Positions 42,487-52,682 are shown, counted from the first letter of the stretch. The stretch: DNA of 64,000 nt from Erythrobacteraceae bacterium WH01K (GCA_027941995.1 CP115966.1:2170001-2234000), one strand, 5' to 3'. The notes: a model not told the origin generated them from the sequence alone. Translations and numbers: made by a program.

Positions 42487-42774
42487 CTACGCGCTGGATG
42501 TTGCCATCCGGAAAGTGGTCAGGCCGCGCCTTTCGGGTGGAACCTGCCCATGGGGCAATTCGGCAATGTCTTCGGAAACGATGTTCGCACCGCAACCCTT
42601 GGGTATGCCGGAAAGTTCGGGCGCTTCCCTTAGCTGCTCGACTGCGGCAGCGAAAGCCCCTTGTTCATCGGGCGCCGCAACCCAGCGGGTCGCGTAAAAG
42701 CCCATGAGGGGCGCGCCCTGCTGCGTGTCGAGAGGAAAGTTTTCCCCCCGCAGCAGGACGCGCCATGTCGTCAA
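42487..42774 (-). CDS. Small unknown protein encoded between rpmD and rplO
   Basis: 95 residues starting from TTG 42774, whose last bases overlap the rpmD stop (TTGA), so translation would be coupled to uL30. The sequence [32 protein letters not shown] and [13 protein letters not shown] reads as a real small alpha+beta protein. No signal peptide or known motif is seen. The usual spc order is rpmD directly followed by rplO, so this gene is an insertion. Related proteins seem to exist in sphingomonads, though that is from memory. Function unknown. Confidence 0.6.
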   Translation of the reverse strand: MTTWRVLLRGENFPLDTQQGAPLMGFYATRWVAAPDEQGAFAAAVEQLREAPELSGIPKGCGANIVSEDIAELPHGQVPPERRGLTTFRMATSSA

Positions 42775-42947
42775 TCGACGACCGCAACCATGTGCGGGAG
42801 CTTCGCGATCGCGCCGCGAACCTCGGGGGTGTCTTCAAGTTCGACAACCCGGTGCATCTTTCCGAGGCCGAGACCGACGAGGATCTTCTTCTGGCTCTCG
42901 GGACGACGGATCGGCGAACCGATCTGCTTGATCTTGATTTTCGCCAT
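42771..42947 (-). CDS. rpmD: Large subunit ribosomal protein uL30
   Basis: 58 residues, the normal size. The protein begins [16 protein letters not shown], has [13 protein letters not shown] in the middle and ends [10 protein letters not shown]. The ATG at 42945-42947 lies 6 bp after rpsE. It belongs to the spc operon between rpsE and rplO and is non-essential for 50S function in E. coli. Confidence 0.97.
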   Translation of the reverse strand: MAKIKIKQIGSPIRRPESQKKILVGLGLGKMHRVVELEDTPEVRGAIAKLPHMVAVVD

Positions 42948-42953
42948 TGTGTC

Positions 42954-43790
42954 TTACTCCACCACGGCTTCGGCGTCGGCTTTCGCCTCGGCCTCGCTCG
43001 CACCGCCACGACCCAGCAGGTCGGCAACCTTCTTGCCCCGGCGCTGCGCCACCGATTTCGGCGACGTCTGGTCGGACAGCGCATCGAACGTTGCGCGGAT
43101 CATGTTGTAGGGGTTGGACGTACCGACCGACTTGGTCACAACGTCCGCCACGCCCAGGCTCTCGAACACGGCACGCATCGGACCACCGGCGATGATGCCG
43201 GTACCCGGAGGTGCAGTGCGGATGGTCACCTTGCCGGCACCGAAACGGCCATTGCCGTCGTGATGCAGCGTGCGGCCTTCCTTCAGCGAGACGCGGATCA
43301 TCTTCTTGCGCGCTGCTGCGGTTGCCTTGGTGATGGCCTCCGGAACTTCGCGGGCCTTGCCCTTACCGAAGCCGACGCGGCCCTGGCCGTCACCGACCAC
43401 AACGAGAGCGGCGAAACCGAAGCGCTTACCGCCCTTCACCGTCTTCGAGACGCGGTTGATGTGGACCAGCTTTTCCGTGATGCCGTCATCCGGCTCGTCG
43501 CGGCCGCCGCGGCGGTTGTCACGGCCACCCCGGCCACCACGTCCGCCGCCACGATTGTCACGGCCACCGCCGCGGTTGTCGCGGCCGCCACGGGCATTTG
43601 CCTGCGTACGGGCATTGCCGTCGTCGCCCTGCGCCGGGCTCTGGTTGTCCGCCGCCTCGGAAGGCGTATCGGCGATCGCCGGTTCTTCCTTCTTCACTTC
43701 GGGACCACTTTCGGCCGAAGCAGCCTGTTCGATTTCAACCGGCTTCGTGTCTTCGCCCTTGGTTTCGGGCGTCTTGTTGTCGTCTGCCAT
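42954..43790 (-). CDS. rpsE: Small subunit ribosomal protein uS5 with long RGG-rich N-terminal extension
   Basis: 278 residues against about 165 in E. coli. The canonical domain starts near residue 105 ([19 protein letters not shown]) and includes [13 protein letters not shown] and [19 protein letters not shown]. The first 100 residues are disordered: an acidic Glu/Ala/Pro part (about 1-60), then Arg/Gly/Asn repeats ([18 protein letters not shown], about 66-98). RGG tracts usually bind RNA. uS5 sits at the mRNA entry tunnel, so the tail could reach mRNA or the ribosome's solvent side. The ATG at 43790 is in good context; no internal start closer to the usual N terminus is preferred. Confidence 0.95.
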   Translation of the reverse strand: MADDNKTPETKGEDTKPVEIEQAASAESGPEVKKEEPAIADTPSEAADNQSPAQGDDGNARTQANARGGRDNRGGGRDNRGGGRGGRGGRDNRRGGRDEPDDGITEKLVHINRVSKTVKGGKRFGFAALVVVGDGQGRVGFGKGKAREVPEAITKATAAARKKMIRVSLKEGRTLHHDGNGRFGAGKVTIRTAPPGTGIIAGGPMRAVFESLGVADVVTKSVGTSNPYNMIRATFDALSDQTSPKSVAQRRGKKVADLLGRGGASEAEAKADAEAVVE

Positions 43791-43792
43791 GA

Positions 43793-44137
43793 TCAGAACT
43801 CCAGCCCGCCTTCACGGGCGGCATCGGCCAGCGCTTTCACGCGGCCATGGAACAGGAACCCGCCGCGATCGAACACGACAGTGGTGACGCCGGCCTTCTT
43901 GGCGGCGGCAGCGATATCCTTGCCGACCGTCTTGGCGGCATCGATATTCGCACCCGAGCCCTTGCCACCGAGGGTGGAAGCAGCTGCGACCGTCTTGCCT
44001 TCGGCATCATCGATGATCTGGGCGTAGATGTGCTGGCCGGTACGGTGCACCGACAGGCGCGGCTTGTTGCCCGAACGCTTGCGGAGCGCGGTCCGGACGC
44101 GGCGGCGACGCCGTTCGAAAAGAGAAAGCTTTGCCAT
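43793..44137 (-). CDS. rplR: Large subunit ribosomal protein uL18
   Basis: 114 residues. [18 protein letters not shown] and [24 protein letters not shown] (ends [10 protein letters not shown]) identify uL18, which binds 5S rRNA. Normal length, 2 bp before rpsE. Confidence 0.97.
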   Translation of the reverse strand: MAKLSLFERRRRRVRTALRKRSGNKPRLSVHRTGQHIYAQIIDDAEGKTVAAASTLGGKGSGANIDAAKTVGKDIAAAAKKAGVTTVVFDRGGFLFHGRVKALADAAREGGLEF

Positions 44138-44138
44138 C

Positions 44139-44672
44139 TTACTTCTTCTTCCCTTCCTTGCGGAAGATGTATTCGCCCTGGTACTTGATACCCTTGCCCT
44201 TGTACGGCTCGGGCTTGCGCCACTGGCGGATGTTCGCGGCGAATTCGCCCACGGCCTGCTTGTCGATGCCCGAGACGATCACGGTCGTCTGGTCCGGCGT
44301 CTTGACCTCGAGGCCTTCCGGCACGGTCAGGTCGACGTCGTGGCTGTAGCCGAGCTGCAGCTTCAGCGTCTTGCCCTGTGCCTGCGCACGGTAGCCGACA
44401 CCGCTGATTTCCAGCGTCTTGGTGAACCCTTCGGTCACGCCTTCGACGAGATTGGAGACCAGCGTGCGCTGCATGCCCCAGAAGGAGCGTGCCTGCTTCG
44501 TGTCATTGGCGGGATTGACCTGGATTTCCGAGTCTTCGATCTTGTAATCGATGAGGTCGGACATGCCCATGGACAGCGTGCCCTTGGGACCCTTCACGGT
44601 CAGCGTGTCGCCTTCGATCTTGGCCTCGACACCGCTGGGGATCGTGACGGCCTTCTTGCCGATGCGGCTCAT
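44139..44672 (-). CDS. rplF: Large subunit ribosomal protein uL6
   Basis: 177 residues. [19 protein letters not shown] opens it, and the signature [11 protein letters not shown] lies near the end. It sits at the base of the L7/L12 stalk. Its ATG overlaps the rpsH stop by 1 bp, indicating coupling. Confidence 0.98.
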   Translation of the reverse strand: MSRIGKKAVTIPSGVEAKIEGDTLTVKGPKGTLSMGMSDLIDYKIEDSEIQVNPANDTKQARSFWGMQRTLVSNLVEGVTEGFTKTLEISGVGYRAQAQGKTLKLQLGYSHDVDLTVPEGLEVKTPDQTTVIVSGIDKQAVGEFAANIRQWRKPEPYKGKGIKYQGEYIFRKEGKKK

Positions 44673-45067
44673 CAGAACACCTCCGCCAGGACTTCGCCGC
44701 CGACATTCTCGGCCTGCGCTTCGTTGTCCGAAAGCACTCCGCGAGGGGTCGAGACGATGGTGATACCGAGGCCGTTGCGCACGGTCGGGAGATCTTTCGA
44801 ACCCGAATAGACGCGGCGGCCCGGCTTGGAGACGCGGGCGACATGCTTGATGGCAGGTTCGCCTTCGAAATACTTCAGCTCGATGCGAAGCGCAGGGTGC
44901 TTGCCGCTCTCGTCTTCGGAATAGCCACGGATGTAGCCTTCGCGCTGAAGGACTTCGAGTACGTTCGCACGCAGCTTCGACGCAGGCGACAGGACGGAGT
45001 CCTTCTTCGCCTGCTGGCCGTTGCGGATACGGGTGAGCATATCACCCAGGGGATCGGTCATAGCCAT
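44672..45067 (-). CDS. rpsH: Small subunit ribosomal protein uS8
   Basis: 131 residues. [14 protein letters not shown] at the start and [16 protein letters not shown] at the end. It binds the central domain of 16S rRNA; in E. coli it represses the spc operon by binding near rplE, so the same feedback could operate here. Confidence 0.98.
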   Translation of the reverse strand: MAMTDPLGDMLTRIRNGQQAKKDSVLSPASKLRANVLEVLQREGYIRGYSEDESGKHPALRIELKYFEGEPAIKHVARVSKPGRRVYSGSKDLPTVRNGLGITIVSTPRGVLSDNEAQAENVGGEVLAEVF

Positions 45068-45078
45068 ATTCTAGATCC

Positions 45079-45384
45079 TCACCAGCTCGACTTGGTCAGG
45101 CCCGGAATCAGGCCCTTGTTGCCGAGGTTACGCAGTTCGATACGGTTGATGCCGAACTTGCGATAATAGCCGCGCGGGCGGCCGGTGGTGGAACAGCGGT
45201 TCCGGATACGCGTGGGATTCGCGTTACGGGGAATTTCCGCCATCTTGAGACGCGCCATCAGACGCTCGCTTTCGTCGAGCGACTTGTCGTCGGCAATTGC
45301 CTTCAACTTCTCGTACTTCGCAGCGTACTGCTTGACGAGCTTCTTGCGCTTCTCGTTCTTGTTGATGGAACTCAGTTTCGCCAT
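45079..45384 (-). CDS. rpsN: Small subunit ribosomal protein uS14 (zinc-free form)
   Basis: 101 residues, the long form without the CxxC zinc motif. [23 protein letters not shown] (key part [11 protein letters not shown]) and [15 protein letters not shown] identify it. It is located in the 30S head. Confidence 0.97.
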   Translation of the reverse strand: MAKLSSINKNEKRKKLVKQYAAKYEKLKAIADDKSLDESERLMARLKMAEIPRNANPTRIRNRCSTTGRPRGYYRKFGINRIELRNLGNKGLIPGLTKSSW

Positions 45385-45426
45385 TGGACTTAAGCTCTCT
45401 TCCTTACTTGTTGGTCAGGAGACGGC

Positions 45427-46005
45427 TCACGCCGCTTCCTTCTCTTCCGACTTTTCAGCCGGGAACGGGAAACCGAACAGCTTCAGAAGCTCGCGCGCTT
45501 CCTCGTCGGTCTTCGCCGTGGTGGTTACGATGATGTCCATGCCCCGGACGGTCTCGATCTTGTCGTACGAGATTTCGGGGAAGACGATCTGCTCCTTCAT
45601 GCCCATGGCGTAATTGCCACGGCCGTCGAAGGAACGCGGGTTGAGGCCGCGGAAGTCACGGATACGGGGCATTGCCACCGTGACGAGGCGGTCGAGGAAT
45701 TCGTACATGCGTTCACGGCGCAGGGTTACCTTCGCACCGATCGGCATGCCTTCGCGCAGCTTGAACTGTGCGATCGATTTCTTGGCCTTGGTGATGACCG
45801 GCTTCTGGCCGGCGATCAGGGCCATTTCCTCGGCCGCGACCTGGACCTTCTTCTTGTCCTGGCTCGCTTCGCCCACGCCCATGTTGAGCGTGATCTTTTC
45901 GAGCTTGGGCACTTCGAGACGGTTCTTGTAGCCGAACTTCTCGGTCATCGCCTTGACGATCTCGTCATCGTAGCGCGACTTCATGCGGGGCGTGTAATCA
46001 GCCAT
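45427..46005 (-). CDS. rplE: Large subunit ribosomal protein uL5
   Basis: 192 residues. [34 protein letters not shown] (key part GAKVTLR) and [17 protein letters not shown] are diagnostic. It contacts 5S rRNA and the P-site tRNA. Its start overlaps the rplX stop by 8 bp. The C-terminal EKSEEKEAA is slightly longer than in E. coli. Confidence 0.98.
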   Translation of the reverse strand: MADYTPRMKSRYDDEIVKAMTEKFGYKNRLEVPKLEKITLNMGVGEASQDKKKVQVAAEEMALIAGQKPVITKAKKSIAQFKLREGMPIGAKVTLRRERMYEFLDRLVTVAMPRIRDFRGLNPRSFDGRGNYAMGMKEQIVFPEISYDKIETVRGMDIIVTTTAKTDEEARELLKLFGFPFPAEKSEEKEAA

Positions 46006-46318
46006 CGATCGTTTCTCCCGACTTCACGGCAATGCGGACCTTCTTGCCGTCCTTCTCTTCGAAGCGGACGCGGGTCGGCTTGCCATCCTTCGGATCGGCC
46101 ACGGCCACCTTGGCGAGGAACATCGGCGCCTCGACGCGGTCGATGCCACCCTGCGGATTGGCCTGGCTGGGCTTGCGGTGGCGTGAGATCATGTTGACCC
46201 CTTCCACGACGACCTTGCCATCCTTCGGCAGGACCTTCGTGACGGTGCCGGTCTTGCCCTTGTCCTTGCCGGACAGGACGACGACGCTGTCACCCTTCTT
46301 GATGCGTGCGGATGCCAT
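45998..46318 (-). CDS. rplX: Large subunit ribosomal protein uL24
   Basis: 106 residues. [19 protein letters not shown] (KOW motif) and [18 protein letters not shown] identify uL24, an assembly initiator of the 50S. The ATG at 46316-46318 overlaps the rplN stop (TAATG). Confidence 0.97.
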   Translation of the reverse strand: MASARIKKGDSVVVLSGKDKGKTGTVTKVLPKDGKVVVEGVNMISRHRKPSQANPQGGIDRVEAPMFLAKVAVADPKDGKPTRVRFEEKDGKKVRIAVKSGETIDG

Positions 46319-46686
46319 TACAGAACCTCCGGAGCGAGCGAGATGATCTTCATGAAGCCGCGGCCGCGCAGTTCGCGAACCACCGGGCCGAAGATACGGG
46401 TGCCGATCGGTTCCTCGCTCTTGTTGACGAGGACAGCGGCGTTGCTGTCGAAGCGGATCACGCTGCCATCGGGGCGGCGAACATCCTTCTTCGTGCGCAC
46501 GATGACGGCGCGGTGAACGTCGCCCTTCTTCACTTTCGCGCGCGGCTGGGCTTCCTTCACGGAAACCACGATCACGTCGCCGACGGAGGCAAACCGACGC
46601 TTCGACCCGCCCAGCACCTTGATGCACTGGACGCGCTTCGCGCCGCTATTGTCCGCGACTTCGAGATTGGATTGCATCTGGATCAT
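46318..46686 (-). CDS. rplN: Large subunit ribosomal protein uL14
   Basis: 122 residues, canonical length. [19 protein letters not shown] and the ending [19 protein letters not shown] are diagnostic. It forms an intersubunit bridge. A 72-bp gap separates it from rpsQ. Confidence 0.98.
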   Translation of the reverse strand: MIQMQSNLEVADNSGAKRVQCIKVLGGSKRRFASVGDVIVVSVKEAQPRAKVKKGDVHRAVIVRTKKDVRRPDGSVIRFDSNAAVLVNKSEEPIGTRIFGPVVRELRGRGFMKIISLAPEVL

Positions 46687-46758
46687 TGATCCGGTTCCTT
46701 CTCATTGGCTTGCCGGGACGGCCCCGCTTGCGGCGGGCGCCCGGCAGTTCCACTCAAA

Positions 46759-47118
46759 TCAGCTGTCGGCTTCCGCTTTCGCGTCAGTCGTGTCTTCCTT
46801 GGGCGCGTCCGCAGGCTTTTCGGCCTTCGTCGGCTTCGCCGCAGCGACGTCGAGGTCGGCTTCCACCGCCTGCGTACCGCCAGCGGTCACCCGGTCCTTG
46901 ACGAGCCAGGACTTGGTCTTGGAGATCGGCTTGGTCTCCTCGATCCGGACCACGTCGCCCAGGCTGTATTCGTTGTTTTCGTCGTGCGCGTGATACTTCT
47001 TCGAACGGCGAATGATCTTCGCGTAAAGCGGGTGCTTCACCTTGCGTTCGACCAGCACGGTCACGGTCTTGTCGGTCTTGTCGGAGGTGACAGTCCCGAT
47101 CAGGATACGTTTCGGCAT
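46759..47118 (-). CDS. rpsQ: Small subunit ribosomal protein uS17 with acidic C-terminal tail
   Basis: 119 residues; bacterial uS17 is usually 80-90. [19 protein letters not shown] and [20 protein letters not shown] mark the canonical part. Residues about 80-119 are an Ala/Asp/Lys-rich tail ([20 protein letters not shown]), probably disordered. Confidence 0.97.
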   Translation of the reverse strand: MPKRILIGTVTSDKTDKTVTVLVERKVKHPLYAKIIRRSKKYHAHDENNEYSLGDVVRIEETKPISKTKSWLVKDRVTAGGTQAVEADLDVAAAKPTKAEKPADAPKEDTTDAKAEADS

Positions 47119-47128
47119 TGTCTACTCC

Positions 47129-47341
47129 TCAAGCCTTCTCTGCGGAAGCGGCCTTCGCACGCTCGGTCTGCAGAGTCTTGATCTTGGCGATGGTGCGGCG
47201 AACTTCGCGAACCCGGGCCGGAGCCTCGAGCTGGTTGGTTGCCGACTGGAAGCGCAGGTTGAACGCTTCACGCTTCAGTTCGACGAGCTCTTCCGAAAGC
47301 TGGTCGTCGCTCTTCTGGCGCAGATCTTCGATCTTGCTCAT
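47129..47341 (-). CDS. rpmC: Large subunit ribosomal protein uL29
   Basis: 70 residues. LRQKSDDQLSEELVELKREA and FNLRFQSATNQLE are diagnostic of this two-helix protein at the tunnel exit. The ATG overlaps the rplP stop (TAATG). Confidence 0.97.
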   Translation of the reverse strand: MSKIEDLRQKSDDQLSEELVELKREAFNLRFQSATNQLEAPARVREVRRTIAKIKTLQTERAKAASAEKA

Positions 47342-47775
47342 TATTCGCCTCCGAGGTGCGAGGTGTCGCCGAGACGGGCAACGACCTTCGTCTTGACCGG
47401 CAGCTTCATGGCAGCGCGGCTGAAGGCTTCAGCAGCGATCTGGCCCGAAACACCGTCCAGTTCGAACAGGATGCGGCCCGGCTTCACGCGTGCTGCCCAG
47501 TATTCGACGGAGCCCTTGCCCTTACCCTGACGGACTTCGGCAGGCTTCTTGGACACGGGCACATCGGGGAAGACGCGGATCCAGAGACGGCCCTGGCGCT
47601 TCATGTGACGGGTGATGGCACGACGCGCGGCTTCGATCTGGCGAGCGGTGATACGCTCCGGCTCGAGAGCCTTCAGACCGTAGGAGCCGAAATTAAGTGC
47701 GGTGCCACCCTTGGCGTCGCCCTTGATCCGGCCCTTGAAAGCCTTGCGGTACTTGGTTTTCTTCGGTTGCAGCAT
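47341..47775 (-). CDS. rplP: Large subunit ribosomal protein uL16
   Basis: 144 residues. [19 protein letters not shown] at the start, and [22 protein letters not shown] (key part [10 protein letters not shown]) in the middle. It lies near the A-site tRNA. It sits 22 bp after rpsC. Confidence 0.98.
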   Translation of the reverse strand: MLQPKKTKYRKAFKGRIKGDAKGGTALNFGSYGLKALEPERITARQIEAARRAITRHMKRQGRLWIRVFPDVPVSKKPAEVRQGKGKGSVEYWAARVKPGRILFELDGVSGQIAAEAFSRAAMKLPVKTKVVARLGDTSHLGGE

Positions 47776-47797
47776 GGTTCTTTCCTATGTCCTGCAA

Positions 47798-48493
47798 TCA
47801 GCGAGCCGGGCGCACGCCGGACGTCTGCGATTCCATCATCAGACGGTCCTGCGCGGTCGGGTCATGGCCGAGGATCTCGCCCTTGAAGACCCACACCTTG
47901 ATCCCGATGATGCCGTAAGCGGTCAGAGCCTCGGTCTCAGCGTAATCGATGTTGGCGCGCAGCGTGTGCAGCGGCACGCGGCCTTCGCGGTACTGTTCGA
48001 CGCGGGCGATTTCGGCACCGCCGAGGCGGCCGCCGCACACGATCTTGATGCCTTCGGCACCAAGGCGCATGGCCGACTGCATGGCGCGCTTCATCGCGCG
48101 GCGGAATGCGACGCGGCGGATGAGCTGGTCTGCAATGCCCTGGGCGACGAGCTTCGCATCGACTTCCGGCTTGCGGATCTCGACGATGTTCAGCTTCACT
48201 TCGCTGGCGGTCATCGTGGACAGCTTCTGGCGAAGCTTCTCGATGTCCGCGCCCTTCTTGCCGATGATGACACCGGGACGGGCGGCATAGATCGAAACGC
48301 GGCAGAGCTTTGCCGGACGCTCGATCACGACCTTGGAAATCGCAGCCTGCGGCAGCGACTTCACGATGTGCTTGCGGATGTCGATGTCTTCCTTGAGCAG
48401 CTGCGCGTAGTCACGCCCTTCGGCGTACCAGCGGCTGTCCCAGGTGCGGTTGATCTGCAGGCGCAGACCGATCGGATTGCTCTTCTGGCCCAT
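47798..48493 (-). CDS. rpsC: Small subunit ribosomal protein uS3
   Basis: 231 residues. Starts [20 protein letters not shown]; the KH motif is [13 protein letters not shown]. It lines the mRNA entry channel of the 30S with uS4 and uS5. Adjacent to rplV with 1 bp between. Confidence 0.98.
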   Translation of the reverse strand: MGQKSNPIGLRLQINRTWDSRWYAEGRDYAQLLKEDIDIRKHIVKSLPQAAISKVVIERPAKLCRVSIYAARPGVIIGKKGADIEKLRQKLSTMTASEVKLNIVEIRKPEVDAKLVAQGIADQLIRRVAFRRAMKRAMQSAMRLGAEGIKIVCGGRLGGAEIARVEQYREGRVPLHTLRANIDYAETEALTAYGIIGIKVWVFKGEILGHDPTAQDRLMMESQTSGVRPAR

Positions 48494-48494
48494 C

Positions 48495-48872
48495 TTACGC
48501 CTCTTCCTGCTCGCGCACCACGATCCGCAGCCGGCTGAACGGCTTCAGGATGCGGGTGCTCTTGCCACGACCGCGGGTATGGAACCGCTTCATGGTGATC
48601 GACTTGCCCACGCTCGCTTCGGCGACGACGAGAGCGTCGACGTCGAGATCGTGGTTGTTTTCCGCATTGGCCACGGCCGATGCCAGGACCTTGGTCGCAT
48701 CGCGCGCCATGGCCTTCTTGGAGAACGCCAAGATGTTCAGCGCTTCCTCGACCTTCTTGCCGCGGATCAGTTCGGCGACGAGATTCAACTTCTGCGCGGA
48801 ACCACGAATGGTGGTGCCGACTGCGAGAGCCTCGTTCTCGCCGACGCGGCGCGGGGATTTTGCCTTGCCCAT
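48495..48872 (-). CDS. rplV: Large subunit ribosomal protein uL22
   Basis: 125 residues. [20 protein letters not shown] and the tunnel loop [16 protein letters not shown] are diagnostic. The loop contributes to the exit tunnel constriction that macrolides touch. Start overlaps the rpsS stop by 1 bp. Confidence 0.97.
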   Translation of the reverse strand: MGKAKSPRRVGENEALAVGTTIRGSAQKLNLVAELIRGKKVEEALNILAFSKKAMARDATKVLASAVANAENNHDLDVDALVVAEASVGKSITMKRFHTRGRGKSTRILKPFSRLRIVVREQEEA

Positions 48873-49147
48873 TATCGCTTGCCCTTCTTGTCGGCGGCGT
48901 GGCCGGGGAACGTGCGCGTCGGCGCGAATTCACCAAGCTTGTGGCCTACCATCTCTTCCGAAACGGAGACGGGGATGAACTTGTGACCGTTGTAGACGTT
49001 GAACGTCAGACCAACGAACTGCGGCAGAATTGTGCTGCGGCGCGACCAGGTCTTAATCGGTTTCGCATTGCTTTGATCCTGTGCGTCCTCAGCCTTTTTC
49101 AGAAGGCTAAGCTCGACGAACGGACCTTTCCAGACGGAACGAGCCAT
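48872..49147 (-). CDS. rpsS: Small subunit ribosomal protein uS19
   Basis: 91 residues from the ATG at 49145-49147. [20 protein letters not shown] and [20 protein letters not shown] identify it. It sits in the 30S head. Confidence 0.98.
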   Translation of the reverse strand: MARSVWKGPFVELSLLKKAEDAQDQSNAKPIKTWSRRSTILPQFVGLTFNVYNGHKFIPVSVSEEMVGHKLGEFAPTRTFPGHAADKKGKR

Positions 49148-49152
49148 GTCCG

Positions 49153-49989
49153 TTACCTCTTCTTCTTGGCGTGACGCGAACGGATAATCATCTTGTCCGT
49201 CTGCTTGTTCTTGCGAGTGCGGGCACCCTTGGTCGGCTTGCCCCACGGGGTCACCGGATGGCGACCGCCGCTGGTCCGGCCTTCACCACCACCGTGGGGG
49301 TGATCGACCGGGTTCTTCGCGACACCGCGGGTCAGCGGACGCTTGCCCTTCCAGCGGGTACGACCGGCCTTGCCGAAGTTCTGGTTCTGGTTGTCGGGGT
49401 TCGAGACCGCGCCAACCGTGCCCATGCAGTCCGCACGCAGGTAACGCTGCTCGCCCGAGTTCAGACGAACGATGACCATGCCGCGGTCACGGCCGACCAG
49501 CTGGACATAGGCGCCTGCCGAACGGGCGATCTGACCGCCCTTGCCCGGCTTCATCTCCACATTGTGACAGATCGTGCCGACCGGCATCTGGCCCAGAAGC
49601 ATGGCGTTGCCAGGCTTCGTGTCGGTCTTCTCGCCGGCAACGACCTTGTCGCCGACGTCGAGACGCTGCGGTGCGATGATGTACGCCTGCTCGCCGTCTT
49701 CATACTTCACGAGGGCGATGAAGGCCGTGCGGTTGGGATCGTATTCGATCCGCTCCACGGTGCCTTCCATGTCCCACTTGCGACGCTTGAAATCGATGAA
49801 GCGGTACTTCTGCTTGTGACCGCCACCGATGCCGCGCGAGGTCACGTGGCCCTTGTTGTTGCGGCCGCCCGTCTTGCGCTTGCCTTCCGTAAGCGACTTG
49901 ACCGGCTTGCCCTTGTAGAGGCCCGTCTTGTCGACAAGGATCAGGCCGCGGCGCGCGGGGCTTGTCGGTTTGTAGTTCTTGAGTGCCAT
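49153..49989 (-). CDS. rplB: Large subunit ribosomal protein uL2
   Basis: 278 residues, the normal size. [20 protein letters not shown] in the N-terminal part, and [17 protein letters not shown] (with the His important for peptidyl transfer) in the C-terminal domain. It is required for subunit joining. Confidence 0.99.
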   Translation of the reverse strand: MALKNYKPTSPARRGLILVDKTGLYKGKPVKSLTEGKRKTGGRNNKGHVTSRGIGGGHKQKYRFIDFKRRKWDMEGTVERIEYDPNRTAFIALVKYEDGEQAYIIAPQRLDVGDKVVAGEKTDTKPGNAMLLGQMPVGTICHNVEMKPGKGGQIARSAGAYVQLVGRDRGMVIVRLNSGEQRYLRADCMGTVGAVSNPDNQNQNFGKAGRTRWKGKRPLTRGVAKNPVDHPHGGGEGRTSGGRHPVTPWGKPTKGARTRKNKQTDKMIIRSRHAKKKR

Positions 49990-50003
49990 GGTTCTCGTGT
50001 CCC

Positions 50004-50312
50004 TCAGATACCGCTGGTGACGTCGATCGAGTCACCTTCGGCCAGCGTGACGATGGCCTTCTTCATGTCGGTGCGCTTGTAGGGCTTACCCTTCCAGCGC
50101 TTCGTCTTGCCCTTCTGGACAAGCGTGTTCACATTCGTGACCTTCACGTCGAAGAGGGCCTCGACCGCTTCCTTGATCTGCGGCTTGGTCGCGTCATTCG
50201 CCACCTTGAAGACAACGCCGTTGTGCTCGGAGAGCAGGGTCGACTTCTCGGTAATGTGAGGGGCAAGCACCACGTCGTAGTGACGGGCCTGGATTTCCTG
50301 CTTTTTAGCCAT
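50004..50312 (-). CDS. rplW: Large subunit ribosomal protein uL23
   Basis: 102 residues. [19 protein letters not shown] and [19 protein letters not shown] are diagnostic. It is the docking site for trigger factor and SRP at the tunnel exit. Its first codons overlap rplD by 8 bp. Confidence 0.98.
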   Translation of the reverse strand: MAKKQEIQARHYDVVLAPHITEKSTLLSEHNGVVFKVANDATKPQIKEAVEALFDVKVTNVNTLVQKGKTKRWKGKPYKRTDMKKAIVTLAEGDSIDVTSGI

Positions 50313-50928
50313 TGAAACGGGCCTCCAGCTTTTCGACCGCGTCCTTGGTGAGGACCAGCGTGTCGTGCTTCAGGATGTCGTAGACATTGGCGCCCATGGC
50401 CGGCAGCACGTTGATGCCCGGCAGGTTGCCTGCAGCCTTCGAGAAACCGTCATTGACGCTGTCGCCGTCGATGAAGAGCACCTTGCCACTGAAGCCGGCC
50501 TTCTCGAAGTGACCGGCGAGGGCCTTCGTCTTGGCGTCCTTCAGCTCGAGCGTGTCGACGACGACGAGACCGTCCTTCGCCTTGCTCGAAAGGGCCATCT
50601 TCAGGCCGAGCGAACGGACCTTCTTGTTGAGCGACTGGTTGAAATCGCGCTTGCGGGCGCCATGCGCCTTACCACCGCCGATGAAGATCGGGGCAGCACG
50701 GTCACCGTGACGGGCCCGGCCGCCGCCCTTCTGGGCGCCGAACTTCGCACCGGTACGGGCGACGTCGGAACGCTCGCGCGTGGGACGTGCGGTACCGCGA
50801 CGGTTTTCCAGCTGCCACGTCACGACGCGGTGCAGGATGTCTGCGCGCGGCTCGACACCGAAAACGTCATCGCTCAGCTCGATGTCGCCCGACGCCTTGC
50901 CGTCTAGTTTCTGGACCTTGACCTTCAC
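50305..50928 (-). CDS. rplD: Large subunit ribosomal protein uL4
   Basis: 207 residues from a GTG at 50926-50928, preceded by AGGAG inside the end of rplC at a spacing of 8. [20 protein letters not shown] and [21 protein letters not shown] (key part FIGGGKAHG) identify the tunnel loop. In E. coli uL4 controls the S10 operon by attenuation. Confidence 0.97.
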   Translation of the reverse strand: MKVKVQKLDGKASGDIELSDDVFGVEPRADILHRVVTWQLENRRGTARPTRERSDVARTGAKFGAQKGGGRARHGDRAAPIFIGGGKAHGARKRDFNQSLNKKVRSLGLKMALSSKAKDGLVVVDTLELKDAKTKALAGHFEKAGFSGKVLFIDGDSVNDGFSKAAGNLPGINVLPAMGANVYDILKHDTLVLTKDAVEKLEARFNG

Positions 50929-50930
50929 GA

Positions 50931-51812
50931 TCAGGACTCCTTGCTTTCACCGGCGTCCTTGTCGACGCTCGGCGTGGTGCTGTTGTCTTCGGCTGCGCCG
51001 GTTTCGGCATCGGCACCAGCATCCTGCTGTGCCATCAGCTTTTCCTGCGTTTCCGCATCGACGGCGGTGCCGACTTCCTGCTCGGCTTCGCTGGCGATCA
51101 GGCCGGGATCGACTTCTTCCGAAGCGAACTCTTCCTGGTTGCGATACATCACGCCGGGGAACGGCAGTTCGCCGTGCTTGGCCTTGACCGCATCGCGGAC
51201 CATCATCCAGCTGTTCTTGGCGCCGGGGACGGAACCGCGCACGAACAGCAGGCCACGCTCGGCGTCCGTGCGGACGATCTCGAGGTTCTGCTGCGTGCGC
51301 TGACGGTCGCCCATGTGGCCGGCCATCTTCTTGCCCTTGAACACGCGGCCAGGATCCTGGCGGTTACCCGTCGAACCGTGCGAGCGGTGCGAGATGGAAA
51401 CGCCGTGCGTCGCACGCAGACCACCGAAGCCCCAACGCTTCATGGCACCGGCAAAGCCCTTGCCCTGCGTGTGCCCGGTCACGTCGACCTTCTGGCCGGC
51501 GACGAAGTGATCCGCGCTGATACGGGCACCGACGGGGAGAAGACCCTCGTCACTGTCGAGGCGGAATTCTGCGACCTTCATCTTGAGGCCGACTTCGGCC
51601 TTGCCGAAGGCTTCACGCTGCGGCTTGGCAACGTTCTTCTGCTTGGCTTCGCCAGCGCCGACCTGAAGCGCGGAATAACCGTCGCGTTCGGCCGTGCGGT
51701 GAGCGGTCACCTGGCAGTTTTCCAGCGCCAGGACGGTGACGGGCACGTGCCGGCCATCCTCCTGGAACAGGCGGGTCATCCCGACTTTCTTAGCGATCAC
51801 GCCAGTGCGCAT
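50931..51812 (-). CDS. rplC: Large subunit ribosomal protein uL3 with long acidic C-terminal tail
   Basis: 293 residues from the ATG at 51810-51812, with AGGAG at a spacing of 8; an in-frame ATG six bases upstream is too close to it. [20 protein letters not shown] and [20 protein letters not shown] are diagnostic. E. coli uL3 has 209 residues; here about 65 extra at the C terminus form a Glu/Asp/Ala/Ser-rich tail ([20 protein letters not shown] and beyond). uL3 nucleates 50S assembly. The gap to rpsJ is 270 bp and holds no gene. Confidence 0.96.
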   Translation of the reverse strand: MRTGVIAKKVGMTRLFQEDGRHVPVTVLALENCQVTAHRTAERDGYSALQVGAGEAKQKNVAKPQREAFGKAEVGLKMKVAEFRLDSDEGLLPVGARISADHFVAGQKVDVTGHTQGKGFAGAMKRWGFGGLRATHGVSISHRSHGSTGNRQDPGRVFKGKKMAGHMGDRQRTQQNLEIVRTDAERGLLFVRGSVPGAKNSWMMVRDAVKAKHGELPFPGVMYRNQEEFASEEVDPGLIASEAEQEVGTAVDAETQEKLMAQQDAGADAETGAAEDNSTTPSVDKDAGESKES

Positions 51813-52082
51813 CGTCATAACTCCTACACAGAGGCACAGCGGAACCATTTCCACAGTGCGTGCCAGCCCGAATTGTAACTATACGTCGCCCCGTCCGGGC
51901 TGATTGCTCTTCCGGAAGGTCCGGTCGAGCGAGACGGGGGACGCAGACCCGGGTGTATGTCCTCGCGAACAGATCCCGGCGGTATCCCTATGTCTTGCCT
52001 GCACTGTCCGTGCGGGCGGAGCCATAAGAGCTCCTGAAACCTCGGTCCGTTTTTGCGGTCACGACCGAATGACCGGAGACAA

Positions 52083-52394
52083 TCAAGCGAGCTTGATTTC
52101 CACGTTCACGCCAGCGGCAAGATCAAGCTTCATCAGCGCATCGACCGTCTGGGCGTTCGGCTGCACGATGTCGAGCAGCCGCTTGTAGGTGCGCACCTCG
52201 AACTGCTCGCGCGACTTCTTGTCGATGTGCGGGCCGCGGTTCACGGTGAACTTCTCGATACGCGTCGGCATGGGAATGGGACCACGAATAAGCGCACCCG
52301 TGCGGCGTGCGGTTTCCGCAATTTCGCCAGTTGCCTGGTCGAGAACGCGATGATCAAACGCCTTGAGGCGAATACGAATATTCTGAGCTTCCAT
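52083..52394 (-). CDS. rpsJ: Small subunit ribosomal protein uS10
   Basis: 103 residues, canonical length. [20 protein letters not shown] and [19 protein letters not shown] are diagnostic. Also known as NusE, a transcription antitermination factor. First gene of the S10 operon, preceded by a hairpin with a U-rich tail. Confidence 0.98.
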   Translation of the reverse strand: MEAQNIRIRLKAFDHRVLDQATGEIAETARRTGALIRGPIPMPTRIEKFTVNRGPHIDKKSREQFEVRTYKRLLDIVQPNAQTVDALMKLDLAAGVNVEIKLA

Positions 52395-52644
52395 TACCTA
52401 CACCGATGCGAAAGAGCCAAGCGGCCTGTTCCCAAACCGCCAAAAAAGAAAGGCCCGCCCCGCGTCTCTCCGGTTTCCCGAAGGCGGGCGGCCTTCCCAA
52501 AATCTCGTCATGACAGGGACGAATCCCCGTCGGTTGCGGCGCGTATACGGAGGACACGGGATTCTGGCAACCCCCGTCTTCCGTCATTTTGCACCTGGAG
52601 CGCCAGCAACGCGGCGGACTGTGCCCGTTCGTCGCCAGCTCCCA
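52395..52644 (-). promoter_or_regulatory. rpsJ leader with terminator-like hairpin (possible S10 attenuator)
   Basis: No gene lies between the tuf terminator and rpsJ. On the minus strand a stem GCCCGCC / GGCGGGC encloses a smaller stem capped by a GAAA tetraloop (hairpin within about 52450-52490). It is followed by CTTTCTTTTTT, ending at 52442, about 47 bp before the rpsJ ATG. If the S10 promoter lies to its right, this would be a conditional terminator like the E. coli S10 leader. Otherwise it is a second terminator for tuf. Confidence 0.45.
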
Positions 52645-52682
52645 TAAAAAGGGCCCGGCCCCCGCAATGGGGAACCGGGCCC
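52645..52682 (-). terminator. Intrinsic terminator after tuf
   Basis: On the minus strand, GGGCCCGG...CCGGGCCC with an inner GGGG/CCCC pairing is followed by TTTTT. It lies 44 bp after the tuf stop and closes the str operon. Confidence 0.85.
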
